Part shown: positions 5,630 to 14,620 of the stretch, piece by piece
Position numbering within the stretch: the stretch's first letter is position 1
Layout of the letters: every line of letters begins with the position of its first letter
Origin: an uncultured Lachnospiraceae bacterium
GTDB taxonomy: Bacteria; Bacillota; Clostridia; Lachnospirales; Lachnospiraceae
Assembly (NCBI GenBank): GCA_902781895.1
Contig: CACZLA010000012.1
Location: forward strand, 1 to 64,000
Direction of reading: 5' to 3'
DNA: 64,000 nucleotides
Made by a program: the position numbers and the translations under genes
Notes under the pieces: generated by a model
What the model was told of the DNA's origin: nothing
The model's input: the letters and a program-made list of their open reading frames with translations, nothing else
Database searches by the model: none

Positions 5630-6877
5630 ATGTTTAAGGTAAATAAGGATTATTTAAAGCTTCCGGGAAGCTATCTGTTTTCAACTATTGCTAAAAAGGT
5701 TTCAGAGTTCAGTGCTCAGAATCCTGACAAAAAGATAATAAGGCTTGGTATCGGTGATGTAACTCAGCCCCTTTGCCCGGCCGTTATAGATGCTATTCAT
5801 AAGGCAACTGATGAGATGGCGGATGCGAGCACATTTATGGGTTATGCTCCGGATCTCGGATACAGCTTCCTGCGTGATACCATCGTAGAAAAGGTTTATA
5901 AACCACTTGGTGCTGATGTAAATAGTGATGAGGTTTTCATAAGCGACGGAGCAAAGTCGGATTCCGGTAATATTCAGGAAATCTTTTCTGCGGATGCCAA
6001 GGTTGCTGTTTGTGATCCTGTATATCCTGTTTATGTGGATACAAATGTAATGTCAGGAAGAACCGGAGTTTATGATGAGAAGACAGGTCTCTGGAGCGAT
6101 GTGATATATATGCCATGTACGGCTGAAAATGGTTACAGCCCTGAACTTCCGTCAGGCGGTAAAGATGGATTCGGACCGGATAACAGGATTCCGGATATGA
6201 TATATCTTTGTTTCCCGAACAATCCTACCGGGGCTACAGTAACAAAGTCCCAGCTTCAGGAGTGGGTTGATTATGCTAACCGTGTCGGAGCAGTCATTAT
6301 CTATGATGCTGCTTATGAAGCATATATTTCAGAGGAAAATGTGCCGCACAGTATTTATGAGTGCGAGGGAGCAAGAAGCTGTGCTATAGAAATCAGGTCA
6401 TTTTCAAAGAATGCGGGATTTACCGGAACACGTCTTGGTTATACGGTTATCCCGAAGGATATAAAGGACGCTGATGGTGTGATGCTTCACAGCCTCTGGG
6501 CAAGAAGACATGGTACAAAGTTTAACGGGGCTCCATATATCATTCAGCGTGCAGGCGAAGCTGTTTATTCGGATGAAGGACAGAAGCAGACTCGTGAGCA
6601 GATTGCTTACTATATGAAAAATGCAAAATATATTCTTGAGGGCCTTAAGTCAGCGGGGTATACGGTATCAGGTGGTGTAAATGCACCTTATATCTGGCTT
6701 AAGACTCCTGATAATATGAGCAGCTGGGAGTTCTTCGACTTCCTGCTGAAGGAAGCAAATGTGGTAGGTACACCGGGATCGGGATTCGGTCCAAGCGGAG
6801 AAAACCATTTCCGCCTTACTGCATTTGGAAGCTATGAGAACACAGTTGAGGCGATTGACAGGATAAAGAAATTATAA
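5630..6877 (+). CDS. dapL: LL-diaminopimelate aminotransferase
   Basis: A 415-residue class I/II PLP aminotransferase that makes LL-diaminopimelate from tetrahydrodipicolinate in one step. It starts MFKVNKDYLKLPGSYLFSTI, which is typical of DapL. The PLP lysine is in SFSKNAGFTGTRLGY (near residue 259), with the conserved IRLGIGDVTQPL segment near the N-terminus and YDAAYEAYI for the cofactor Asp/Tyr. It sits 77 nt after dapF, so both are probably one pathway unit. Only 21 nt separate it from rfbF, and no terminator is seen between them, so glycan genes may be partly cotranscribed with lysine/DAP genes. Confidence 0.96.
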   Translation: MFKVNKDYLKLPGSYLFSTIAKKVSEFSAQNPDKKIIRLGIGDVTQPLCPAVIDAIHKATDEMADASTFMGYAPDLGYSFLRDTIVEKVYKPLGADVNSDEVFISDGAKSDSGNIQEIFSADAKVAVCDPVYPVYVDTNVMSGRTGVYDEKTGLWSDVIYMPCTAENGYSPELPSGGKDGFGPDNRIPDMIYLCFPNNPTGATVTKSQLQEWVDYANRVGAVIIYDAAYEAYISEENVPHSIYECEGARSCAIEIRSFSKNAGFTGTRLGYTVIPKDIKDADGVMLHSLWARRHGTKFNGAPYIIQRAGEAVYSDEGQKQTREQIAYYMKNAKYILEGLKSAGYTVSGGVNAPYIWLKTPDNMSSWEFFDFLLKEANVVGTPGSGFGPSGENHFRLTAFGSYENTVEAIDRIKKL

Positions 6878-6898
6878 GATTGAAAAGGGGAGGTTATT

Positions 6899-7678
6899 AT
6901 GAAGGTTGTACTTCTGGCCGGTGGTTACGGCACAAGAATAAGTGAGGAAAGTCATCTGAAACCAAAGCCCATGATCGAGATAGGAGGCAAGCCGATACTC
7001 TGGCATATCATGAAGGAGTATTCGTATTACGGTTTCAATGAATTTATCATATGCGCTGGTTATAAGCAGCATGTTATCAAGGAGTGGTTTGCAAATTATT
7101 ATCTGCACAACTCAGATATTACATTTGACTTTTCTGCTGATAACAAAATGACTGTTCACAGTAATGTTGCAGAACCCTGGAAGGTTACGATAGTTGATAC
7201 CGGACTTAATACAATGACCGGTGGACGTCTGAAGAGAGTTAAGGAATATGTGGGTGACGAGACATTTATGCTGACCTATGGTGACGGTGTGTGCGACATC
7301 AACATGAAGGAGCTTCTGGAGTTCCATAAAAAACATGGAAAGGCTGCAACGATTACGGCAGTTCGTCTCGGACAGAGATTTGGTATCCTTGATATAAACG
7401 AGGATAATGTTATAACTCAGTTCCGCGAGAAGGAGGATTCAGAGGGAGCTCGTATCAACGGTGGATATATGGTTCTTGAGCCTTCTGTATTTGACTATCT
7501 CGAAGATGATACTACAGTGTTCGAGCAGGCTCCGCTGAGACAGATGGCTGCTGACGGACAGCTCATGGCATATGAGTTCGACGGATACTGGCAGTGTATG
7601 GATACAAAGAGAGAAATGGATAAGCTGAATGAGCTGATTGATAGCGGCAAGGCGCCATGGATGGTTTGGAACAAATGA
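6899..7678 (+). CDS. rfbF: Glucose-1-phosphate cytidylyltransferase
   Basis: A 259-residue nucleotidyltransferase that makes CDP-glucose from CTP and glucose-1-phosphate, the first step toward CDP-3,6-dideoxyhexoses. It has the signature MKVVLLAGGYGTRI and KPKPMIEIGGKPILWHIM at the N-terminus. The TYGDGVCDINM and GGYMVLEPSVFDYL blocks distinguish the cytidylyl enzyme from the thymidylyl RfbA. AGGGGAGG precedes the ATG. It opens the surface-glycan cluster and is followed by rfbG and rfbH in pathway order. Confidence 0.95.
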   Translation: MKVVLLAGGYGTRISEESHLKPKPMIEIGGKPILWHIMKEYSYYGFNEFIICAGYKQHVIKEWFANYYLHNSDITFDFSADNKMTVHSNVAEPWKVTIVDTGLNTMTGGRLKRVKEYVGDETFMLTYGDGVCDINMKELLEFHKKHGKAATITAVRLGQRFGILDINEDNVITQFREKEDSEGARINGGYMVLEPSVFDYLEDDTTVFEQAPLRQMAADGQLMAYEFDGYWQCMDTKREMDKLNELIDSGKAPWMVWNK

Positions 7679-7693
7679 GTGATTGGACGTCGA

Positions 7694-7726
7694 ATTAATA
7701 CTTCCACTCAGAGTATCGATATTAAT
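7694..7726 (+). repeat. Inverted repeat in the rfbF-rfbG gap
   Basis: ATTAATA (7694-7700) and TATTAAT (7720-7726) form a 7-bp stem; an alternative inner stem ATACT/AGTAT overlaps it. There is no T tract, so it is unlikely to terminate transcription. It is a possible mRNA-processing or attenuation hairpin. Confidence 0.4.
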
Positions 7727-7760
7727 CAGAAAAAGATAAAGAGAAAAACAGGTACAGGAT

Positions 7761-8861
7761 ATGAATAAAAAAGATCTAGAGTTTTATAAAGGAAAGAAGG
7801 TTCTGGTGACGGGACATACGGGCTTTAAGGGAAGCTGGCTTTGTCAGATTCTCATAGGTGCCGGGGCTGAGGTTACCGGATATTCACTTGAGCCACCGAC
7901 AAATCCCAGTCTTTTTGAGGAGGCCGGTATAGCAGAAAAGATAAATCATGTAGTCGGAGACGTCAGAGACAGAGAAAAGCTCATGAAGGTATTTCAGGAG
8001 GTTCAGCCTGAGATAGTTCTTCATCTTGCTGCTCAGCCCATAGTTCGTGAGTCCTACAAGGATCCGGTTGGAACTTATGAGACAAATGTTATGGGTACGG
8101 TCAATATCTGCGAGGCAGTAAGACAAAATCCGTGTGTTAAGTCATTTCTGAATGTTACCACAGATAAGGTTTATAAGAATAATGAGTGGTGCTGGGGATA
8201 TCGTGAGGATGAACCTCTTGACGGCTATGATCCTTATTCGAATTCAAAGTCCTGCTCTGAACTGGTTACTCACAGTTATATAAATTCATTTTACTGTGAT
8301 ATGGACGTGGCAGTTTCAACTGCCAGAGCCGGAAATGTTATCGGCGGCGGCGACTTCGCTCCTGACAGGATCATTCCTGATTGCGTAAGAGCAGCTGAGA
8401 AGATGATAAGTGAAGACGCTCCGGGTGAGATAATTGTAAGAAATCCGTATTCAACCAGACCTTACCAGCACGTGCTCGAGCCGTTAAACATTTATCTGAC
8501 TATAGCTAAGGCTCAGTACGAGGATAAGTCAAAGGCCGGCTTCTATAATGTTGGTCCGGATGACGCTGACTGTGTAACGACAGGTGATATCGTGGATAAA
8601 TTCTGTGGGGCATGGAATTCAGGCGGTCTCTTTACAGATAAGGGCAGCATGTCATGGGTTAATAAGCATGATGGAGGTCCTCATGAGGCGAACTTCCTGA
8701 AGCTTGACTGTTCGCTGATCAAGCAGGTGTTCGGCTGGAAGCCGGTATGGAATATAGATAAGGCAATCGAAATGGTTGTGAAGTTTTCCAAGAGAAGGAT
8801 CGCTGAGCCGGACAAGGTTGCGGATGAGATGATAGAAGAGATTAACGATTTTTTCAAATAA
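7761..8861 (+). CDS. rfbG: CDP-glucose 4,6-dehydratase
   Basis: A 366-residue short-chain dehydrogenase/reductase of the extended type that converts CDP-glucose to CDP-4-keto-6-deoxyglucose. The NAD-binding motif is VTGHTGFKGSW near residues 15-25. The catalytic Tyr-Lys pair is in YDPYSNSKSCSE near 160. The TGHTGFKGSWL start and the NPYSTRPYQHVLEP block are typical of RfbG/DdhB. It lies 82 nt after rfbF and 35 nt before rfbH. Confidence 0.95.
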   Translation: MNKKDLEFYKGKKVLVTGHTGFKGSWLCQILIGAGAEVTGYSLEPPTNPSLFEEAGIAEKINHVVGDVRDREKLMKVFQEVQPEIVLHLAAQPIVRESYKDPVGTYETNVMGTVNICEAVRQNPCVKSFLNVTTDKVYKNNEWCWGYREDEPLDGYDPYSNSKSCSELVTHSYINSFYCDMDVAVSTARAGNVIGGGDFAPDRIIPDCVRAAEKMISEDAPGEIIVRNPYSTRPYQHVLEPLNIYLTIAKAQYEDKSKAGFYNVGPDDADCVTTGDIVDKFCGAWNSGGLFTDKGSMSWVNKHDGGPHEANFLKLDCSLIKQVFGWKPVWNIDKAIEMVVKFSKRRIAEPDKVADEMIEEINDFFK

Positions 8862-8899
8862 ATAGGATGTTCCAAATAGGGACATGAAAGGAGATAATG

Positions 8900-10249
8900 A
8901 TGGGTAAGTGGAATAACGAGGCAGAGGCCAGAGAAGAAATAAAGGGATTGGTTGCAGAGTTTTATAACCAGTTCAAAAAGCCGGCTCAGGAAAAGCCGTT
9001 TGAAGAGGGAGACAGGGTTGCGTATGCATCACGTGTATATGATGAGAAGGAAATGCTTTCGCTGACGGATGCTACTCTTGATTTCTGGCTTACAACAGGA
9101 AGATTCTCTGATGAGTTTGAAAAGAATTTTGCTGAGTGGATAGGAGTTAAGTTTGCAAATCTTGTTAACAGTGGTTCATCTGCAAATCTGCTTGCGTTTA
9201 TGGCACTTACTTCACCGCTCCTTGGTGAAAGACAGGTAAAAAGAGGAGATGAGGTAATAACGGTTGCAGCAGGCTTCCCTACTACGGTAGCTCCGATACT
9301 TCAGTATGGTGCTGTTCCCGTATTTGTGGACGTAAAGCTTCCGGAATACAACATAGATTCATCACTTCTTGAGAATGCTTTATCAGATAAGACAAAGGTA
9401 GTAATGATAGCACATACCCTGGGAAATCCATTTGATATAAAAACAGTCAAGGAATTCTGCGAGAAGAATAATCTGTGGATGATTGAAGATAACTGTGATG
9501 CTCTCGGAACAAAGTACACCATCGATGGTGTTACCAAGTTCTCCGGAACATGGGGAGATATCGGAACAAGCAGCTTCTATCCTCCACATCACATGACTAT
9601 GGGTGAGGGTGGTTGTGTTTATACAGATAATCCACTTCTGAATAAGATAGTAAAGAGCTTCCGTGACTGGGGACGTGATTGTATCTGTCCTTCGGGAAGA
9701 GATAATTTCTGTGGTCACAGATTTGACGGACAGTTCGGAGAGCTTCCTGCAGGTTATGATCACAAGTATGTTTACAGCCATCTCGGCTACAATCTGAAGG
9801 TAACGGATCTTCAGGCAGCTGTTGGTGTTGAGCAGCTGAAGAAGTTCCCTACATTTATCGAGAAGAGAAAAGCAAACTGGAAATATCTGAGAGAGGCTCT
9901 TGCCGATCTTGAGGATAAGCTGGTGCTTCCTGAAGCTACAGAAAATTCAGAGCCTTCATGGTTCGGTTTCCTTATAAGTGTAAAACCTGAATCAGGACTT
10001 AAGAGAAATGATGTTACAAAATATATAGAAGAGCATAACGTACAGACAAGACTTCTCTTCAGCGGTAACCTGACACTTCATCCTTGTTTTGATGAACTGA
10101 GAGGAACAGATGCGTATAGAGTAGTCGGTGATCTTCAGACAACAAACTATATCATGAACAACTCATTCTGGATCGGTGTTTATCCGGGAATGACAAAGGA
10201 AAAGCTGGATTACATGGTTAAGGTTATTCATGAAAGTGTAAATCAGTAA
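8900..10249 (+). CDS. rfbH: CDP-4-keto-6-deoxyglucose 3-dehydrase (E1)
   Basis: A 449-residue PMP-dependent [2Fe-2S] dehydrase that removes the C3 hydroxyl in 3,6-dideoxyhexose synthesis. The aminotransferase fold has the usual lysine replaced by histidine in FYPPHHMTMGEGG (near 230), as in all E1 enzymes. Cys in EDNCDALG (near 198) and the C-x-C-x7-C pattern in CICPSGRDNFC (near 261-271) match the iron-sulfur ligands of E1. ATG codons at 8897 and 8900 are adjacent; 8900 has the better 6-nt spacing from AAAGGAG. A separate E3-type reductase is not in the window. Confidence 0.95.
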   Translation: MGKWNNEAEAREEIKGLVAEFYNQFKKPAQEKPFEEGDRVAYASRVYDEKEMLSLTDATLDFWLTTGRFSDEFEKNFAEWIGVKFANLVNSGSSANLLAFMALTSPLLGERQVKRGDEVITVAAGFPTTVAPILQYGAVPVFVDVKLPEYNIDSSLLENALSDKTKVVMIAHTLGNPFDIKTVKEFCEKNNLWMIEDNCDALGTKYTIDGVTKFSGTWGDIGTSSFYPPHHMTMGEGGCVYTDNPLLNKIVKSFRDWGRDCICPSGRDNFCGHRFDGQFGELPAGYDHKYVYSHLGYNLKVTDLQAAVGVEQLKKFPTFIEKRKANWKYLREALADLEDKLVLPEATENSEPSWFGFLISVKPESGLKRNDVTKYIEEHNVQTRLLFSGNLTLHPCFDELRGTDAYRVVGDLQTTNYIMNNSFWIGVYPGMTKEKLDYMVKVIHESVNQ

Positions 10250-10332
10250 GGCTTTTGCAATGCGATTTTAGAAATATACGAATCTATGATCAGTTGGTAA
10301 TATAAAAAAGATTTTTGAAGAAAGATGGAAAT

Positions 10333-11277
10333 ATGAAAAGTGCGATTATAACCGGGGCAACCGGAATGATAGGTTCATGCGTTGCAAGACAGCTTATTGA
10401 AAACGGAATAGATGTGACGGCTATTGTCAGACCTATGTCTGAGAAGATGAGTAATCTTAATGATCTTATATGTGGACCGGGTAAACTGAATATTGTGGAG
10501 TGCAGCCTTTGGGATCTGCCTACTTTGAGAGATAAGCTGGGATGGGAACATGATACATTTTTCCATTTCGGATGGGGCTTCACATATGGTCCGGGCAGAA
10601 ATGATGCAGCCAAACAGGAGTCAAATGTAAGAGCGGCCATTGATGCAGTTCATCTGGCTTATGAGGCAGGATGTAAGACATTTGTGGGAGCGGGCTCCCA
10701 GGCAGAATTCGGAATCTACAGCGGAACCCTTTCAGAGGATGTTCCGAAGAATCCAATAACCGGTTACGGAATAGCGAAGCTTGCTGCTGGACGTCTTACC
10801 GCCCTTGAATGCAGGAATCTGGGAATGAAGCATAACTGGACAAGAATTCTCAGCTGTTACGGTCCCGGAGATAATGATTATACAATGGTCATGTCCGCGA
10901 TACTTACAATGCTGAAGGGTGAAAGAATGACATTCTCACCGGCAGAGCAGGTATGGGATTATATATATGCAGAGGATTGTGCGAAGGCATTTATCGAAAT
11001 AGCCGATAAAGGTATTGATCAGAAAACATATATGATCGGCTCCGGAACACATATGCTTTTGAAAGACTACATATATGCCATCAGAGATGCAGTGAATCCC
11101 GAGCTTGAGGTGGGAATCGGAGAAAGGGACTACAATCCCGATCAGGTAATGCACCTTACTGCTGATATAAGCGATCTGATAAATGATACAGGCTATAAGC
11201 CTGAGACTACATTTGCGGAGGGGATCCGAAAGACTGTAGAATGGGCCAGAAATAACAAACTGGATGATCTGGTCTGA
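10333..11277 (+). CDS. NAD(P)-dependent epimerase/reductase, probable CDP-dideoxyhexose 4-reductase
   Basis: A 314-residue extended SDR protein. It has the nucleotide-binding motif ITGATGMIGS (residues 6-15), the HFGWGFTYGPGRN segment and the catalytic YGIAK near 145. Its place right after rfbF-rfbG-rfbH suggests that it reduces the 4-keto group of the CDP-3,6-dideoxy sugar, the role of abequose, paratose or ascarylose synthases in Yersinia and Salmonella. Which final sugar is made cannot be read from sequence alone. The ATG at 10333 begins the canonical MKSAIITGATG; a TTG six codons upstream has no better support. The ribosome-binding site is weak. Confidence 0.8.
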   Translation: MKSAIITGATGMIGSCVARQLIENGIDVTAIVRPMSEKMSNLNDLICGPGKLNIVECSLWDLPTLRDKLGWEHDTFFHFGWGFTYGPGRNDAAKQESNVRAAIDAVHLAYEAGCKTFVGAGSQAEFGIYSGTLSEDVPKNPITGYGIAKLAAGRLTALECRNLGMKHNWTRILSCYGPGDNDYTMVMSAILTMLKGERMTFSPAEQVWDYIYAEDCAKAFIEIADKGIDQKTYMIGSGTHMLLKDYIYAIRDAVNPELEVGIGERDYNPDQVMHLTADISDLINDTGYKPETTFAEGIRKTVEWARNNKLDDLV

Positions 11278-11301
11278 TAAAGGGATGAAAAGGAAATACT
11301 T

Positions 11302-12296
11302 ATGGAAAAGAAGAAAGTAAGCGTTTTAATACCCTGCTATAACGAAGAGGAAAATGTTGTTCCCATGAGCAATGCCATCAGGGATCTGTTTGAGGGACAG
11401 CTGACGCAGTATGATTATGAGCTGTTATTTATAGATAATGATTCCTCGGATAATACACGTCCGCTTCTTCGTGAGATATGCAAAAGAAATAAAAATGTAA
11501 AAGCTATTTTTAATGCGAAGAATTTCGGCCAGTTTAATTCGCCTTATCACGGAATACTTCAGACCTCGGGAGATTGCGTAATATCCATGGTCTGTGATTT
11601 TCAGGATCCGTTAGAACTGATACCTCAGTATCTGGAGGCCTGGGAGGAGGGCTATAAGATCGTTATAGGAATAAAAACCTCCAGCAAGGAGAGCAAGATA
11701 ATGTATGCTCTCAGATCTGCATATTATAAATTTGTAAAGAAGTTTTCCGATGTTGAACAGATACAGCATTTTACAGGATCGGGTCTCTATGACAGAGAGT
11801 TTGTCGAGGTTCTGAGACAGCTTAATGATCCGACTCCATTCCTTCGTGGTATAGTTTCCGAGCTTGGCCGAAAAGAAGGGCCGGAAAAACACATAATAAT
11901 TTCTATACTCTGTATGATGCAGCTATGCTTTCTGTTACATCATACACCAAGATCGGACTCAGAATATGTACATTTTTCGGAGCTATCGTTTCCTTTGCGA
12001 GTTTAATGGTTGCTCTGGTATATCTTATTCTGAAGATGCTCAACTGGGATAGCTTTGAAGCCGGTGTTGCACCGCTGATCATTCTCATTTCATTCCTTGG
12101 TGCGTTGCAGTTATTCTCCATCGGATTTATGGGAGAGTACATAATGAGTATAAATACCCGAGTCATGCACAGGCCGCTTGTTATAGAAGAGGAGCGAATC
12201 AACTTTGAGGATAATACGCCTCTGATAGGAGAGGTGAAATTACCCACATCTGCACAAAAATCAGAGAAAAAACAAGTATCGAATGATGGCAGGTAG
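11302..12296 (+). pseudogene. GtrB-like GT2 glycosyltransferase, frameshifted by an internal deletion
   Basis: Residues 1-189 encode a GT2 domain of the GtrB/polyprenyl-phosphate glycosyltransferase type: VSVLIPCYNEEENVVPM, FIDNDSSDNT and VCDFQDPLELIPQ. The frame reads IVSELG up to 11868. The family consensus then resumes in another frame from 11868 with PKRRAGKTHNNFYTLYDAAM, continuing through two membrane helices to the stop at 12296. The ~10 residues normally joining ELG to QPKR are absent, so a deletion of roughly 30 nt, not a multiple of three, has broken the gene. The original frame runs on to a stop at 12006. It is either a pseudogene or an assembly artefact; the rest of the sequence is well conserved. 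Confidence 0.82.
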
Positions 12297-12302
12297 TGAA
12301 GA

Positions 12303-14570
12303 ATGATCGAGAACAAGATGAAGGTCGATAGAGACCGGATGGAAGAGATTATAAAGAATAACAGAAAAAAACAACTGGGTACTGCCGAGGGGCCGGCAGG
12401 AGAGGAAAACGGAAATAACTCAAAACAAAACAGCCTAAAGGATAAGAAGGATAAAGAGGTAATGGAAGAGAAGACGGAAACAAAGGTTTCGAAAAAGCAG
12501 GATGAAGATAAAGGGACAAATGGCGGCGGTATAGTTGCCTGGGCACAGTCTAACCGCGGTAAGCTGATAATCGGTGCGGTAGGTCTTTTTGCACTCTTTC
12601 TGTTTATTCAGCTGAAGTATATATATGATATCTGGTTTGATCCGGATGAGCTTGATATATACTCTGTTGGATTTGAGATGGCAAAGGGAAAGGTTCTTTA
12701 CAGAGATATCCCTTCTCAGCATATGCCATTTACCTATATATTCAGTGCATTTTTCTATATCCTGGGGGCACATACTCCAACGCTTCAGAGACTGTATTTC
12801 TATATCCTGTTTGCAGGAGCATGGACATATATGGTCTTTGCATATAAAAAGTATGTCAACAAATGGGTTATTATTTTTATGCCGTTTGTTTATCATATGT
12901 ATCTCCAGACTATGGAGTTTTCCACACAGATATTATCAGAGCATCTGGCTGTAATAGGCGGACAGATATTCCTGCTGGAATTTCTTGTGTTCATGAAGAA
13001 AAGGGATATCAGTATCGGAAGCTGTGTAAGAATGAGCTTTGCCGTTGTGATGACATTTGGTGCGGCATTCATCAATATTTTCCCTTTGTTCTTCCTTGGA
13101 GCAGGAGTTCTTGCACTTGAAATATGGTGGCGTGTAAAGGATAAGACACCCCGGGGGGAGTGGTGGAAGATGATGGGGAAGAGATATTTAAGACTCTTCG
13201 CTATAGTAGCTGTTCCATGGCTCCTTTTAGTGGTTTATATGCTTGCAACCCATTCATTCCATGATTTTGGTTTCTGTGCATATACCATAAACAGACTTTA
13301 TTATGCTCCTTACATGAACGGACTCGGAGGCGGTGTTTTCTCAACACTTGTAACTCCGTTCACCGAGATAAGCATATTTGCACATGATTTTTCAACAACC
13401 GGAATATCAATTTTCTACATGATCAAGATATTTACTCTCGGATGTATCATCTACATGGCATACAAGCTGTGCAAGAGAGGAAATATCATTGCAGGAATCA
13501 CGGTTTATATGTTTGTAACCGGATTCGGAACAAGAGGATTCTTCAATTATCATGGTGCAACATTTATTGGTGTTGCTTCACTTGTAACCACATATGTAAT
13601 GGTTACTTATATGTATAAGAATAAGGACAGCTTCCTCAAAACATCAATGTTCAGAAGGGGCGGTCTTTGTGTGGCTACCGTGGCAATGGCTGTTATTTAT
13701 TTCTCGGGAACCAATATGATAATGAATTTTATCACTGGCGAGGCACTTAACAGTTATGCTACAGATACAGAGATTATGGAGACTGTTCTGGATGAGGATG
13801 AGAGATTCTGGCAGACAAATACCTGTGATACGGTTTGTATAGCTGCTCTCAGAGTAACAGACGGACCATCTGTCAGTACACCATGGATGTGGGATTCAGT
13901 CGGAAAGAAGAAAATGGATGACTTCATCGCAAATCCTACAAAGGTTGTTCAGTTCCAGATAGGATATGAGACCTGGGGACACAAGATGGCAGACTATGCT
14001 CCGGAGGCATATTACTATATCGTAAACAACTATAAGTTTATTCCGACCAGCTCACAGATATGGGTAAGGAATGATTATTATGAAGAGGCCTGCATGAAGC
14101 TTGGAATAGATCCGAATATGGCTAATGACAGTGGCCTCAGTAAAACTCCGTTTACCGTGGATGCCAGCGAGATGCCGGGAATGACGGAAAAGGACAGAAA
14201 AGCAGCGGTTAAGAGAATGGAAGAAGAGGCTGCAGCTGAAGAAGAGAAGAAGAATAATAAAAATCAGGATAATACCACAGAGGAGAATCCTGAAGATAAG
14301 GAAACCGAAAAGGATAAAAAGAATAACAGCGATGAGGATAAAGAAAAGACTACTGAGGATTCAGACAAGCCTGTTATAGAAAATCCGGATGATACATCAG
14401 ACGGAGCAAGTTCTGAGGGTCCTGCCGGTGTTACTGTTTCACCCACGGATAATAAGCCTATTTATTTAGATGCGGATGGAAATGAGATAACCGGAGATAC
14501 TCCCGGAGCAGTTCAGGCCCCGGATGGAAGCTGGGTTCTGCCGGATGACAGTGATGGACCGGGACAGTAA
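12303..14570 (+). CDS. Polytopic membrane protein, GT-C-like, with charged N- and C-terminal tails
   Basis: A 755-residue protein. Residues 1-83 are hydrophilic and Lys/Glu rich. About ten membrane helices lie between roughly 90 and 490. The first external loop has FDPDELDIYSVGFEMAKGK (near 117), an acidic motif placed like the catalytic Asp of GT-C (PMT/ArnT-like) glycosyltransferases. A soluble domain (about 495-620) follows, then a long low-complexity tail of K/E/D/N/T residues (about 620-755) ending in a Gly/Asp/Pro-rich segment. Enzyme class is inferred from topology and the acidic loop only. The start is 6 nt after the pseudogene stop; the ribosome-binding site is weak. Confidence 0.75.
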   Translation: MIENKMKVDRDRMEEIIKNNRKKQLGTAEGPAGEENGNNSKQNSLKDKKDKEVMEEKTETKVSKKQDEDKGTNGGGIVAWAQSNRGKLIIGAVGLFALFLFIQLKYIYDIWFDPDELDIYSVGFEMAKGKVLYRDIPSQHMPFTYIFSAFFYILGAHTPTLQRLYFYILFAGAWTYMVFAYKKYVNKWVIIFMPFVYHMYLQTMEFSTQILSEHLAVIGGQIFLLEFLVFMKKRDISIGSCVRMSFAVVMTFGAAFINIFPLFFLGAGVLALEIWWRVKDKTPRGEWWKMMGKRYLRLFAIVAVPWLLLVVYMLATHSFHDFGFCAYTINRLYYAPYMNGLGGGVFSTLVTPFTEISIFAHDFSTTGISIFYMIKIFTLGCIIYMAYKLCKRGNIIAGITVYMFVTGFGTRGFFNYHGATFIGVASLVTTYVMVTYMYKNKDSFLKTSMFRRGGLCVATVAMAVIYFSGTNMIMNFITGEALNSYATDTEIMETVLDEDERFWQTNTCDTVCIAALRVTDGPSVSTPWMWDSVGKKKMDDFIANPTKVVQFQIGYETWGHKMADYAPEAYYYIVNNYKFIPTSSQIWVRNDYYEEACMKLGIDPNMANDSGLSKTPFTVDASEMPGMTEKDRKAAVKRMEEEAAAEEEKKNNKNQDNTTEENPEDKETEKDKKNNSDEDKEKTTEDSDKPVIENPDDTSDGASSEGPAGVTVSPTDNKPIYLDADGNEITGDTPGAVQAPDGSWVLPDDSDGPGQ

Positions 14571-14620
14571 GTCAAATATAAAAGCGATGTAAGTATTAAC
14601 ATAAAGGAGTAGAAAACATA

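Noticed and set aside
11925..12296. A separate small two-helix membrane protein gene
   Set aside because: Its sequence is the missing C-terminal part of the GtrB-like transferase and its frame is open upstream from 11868, so it is the second half of a frameshifted gene.
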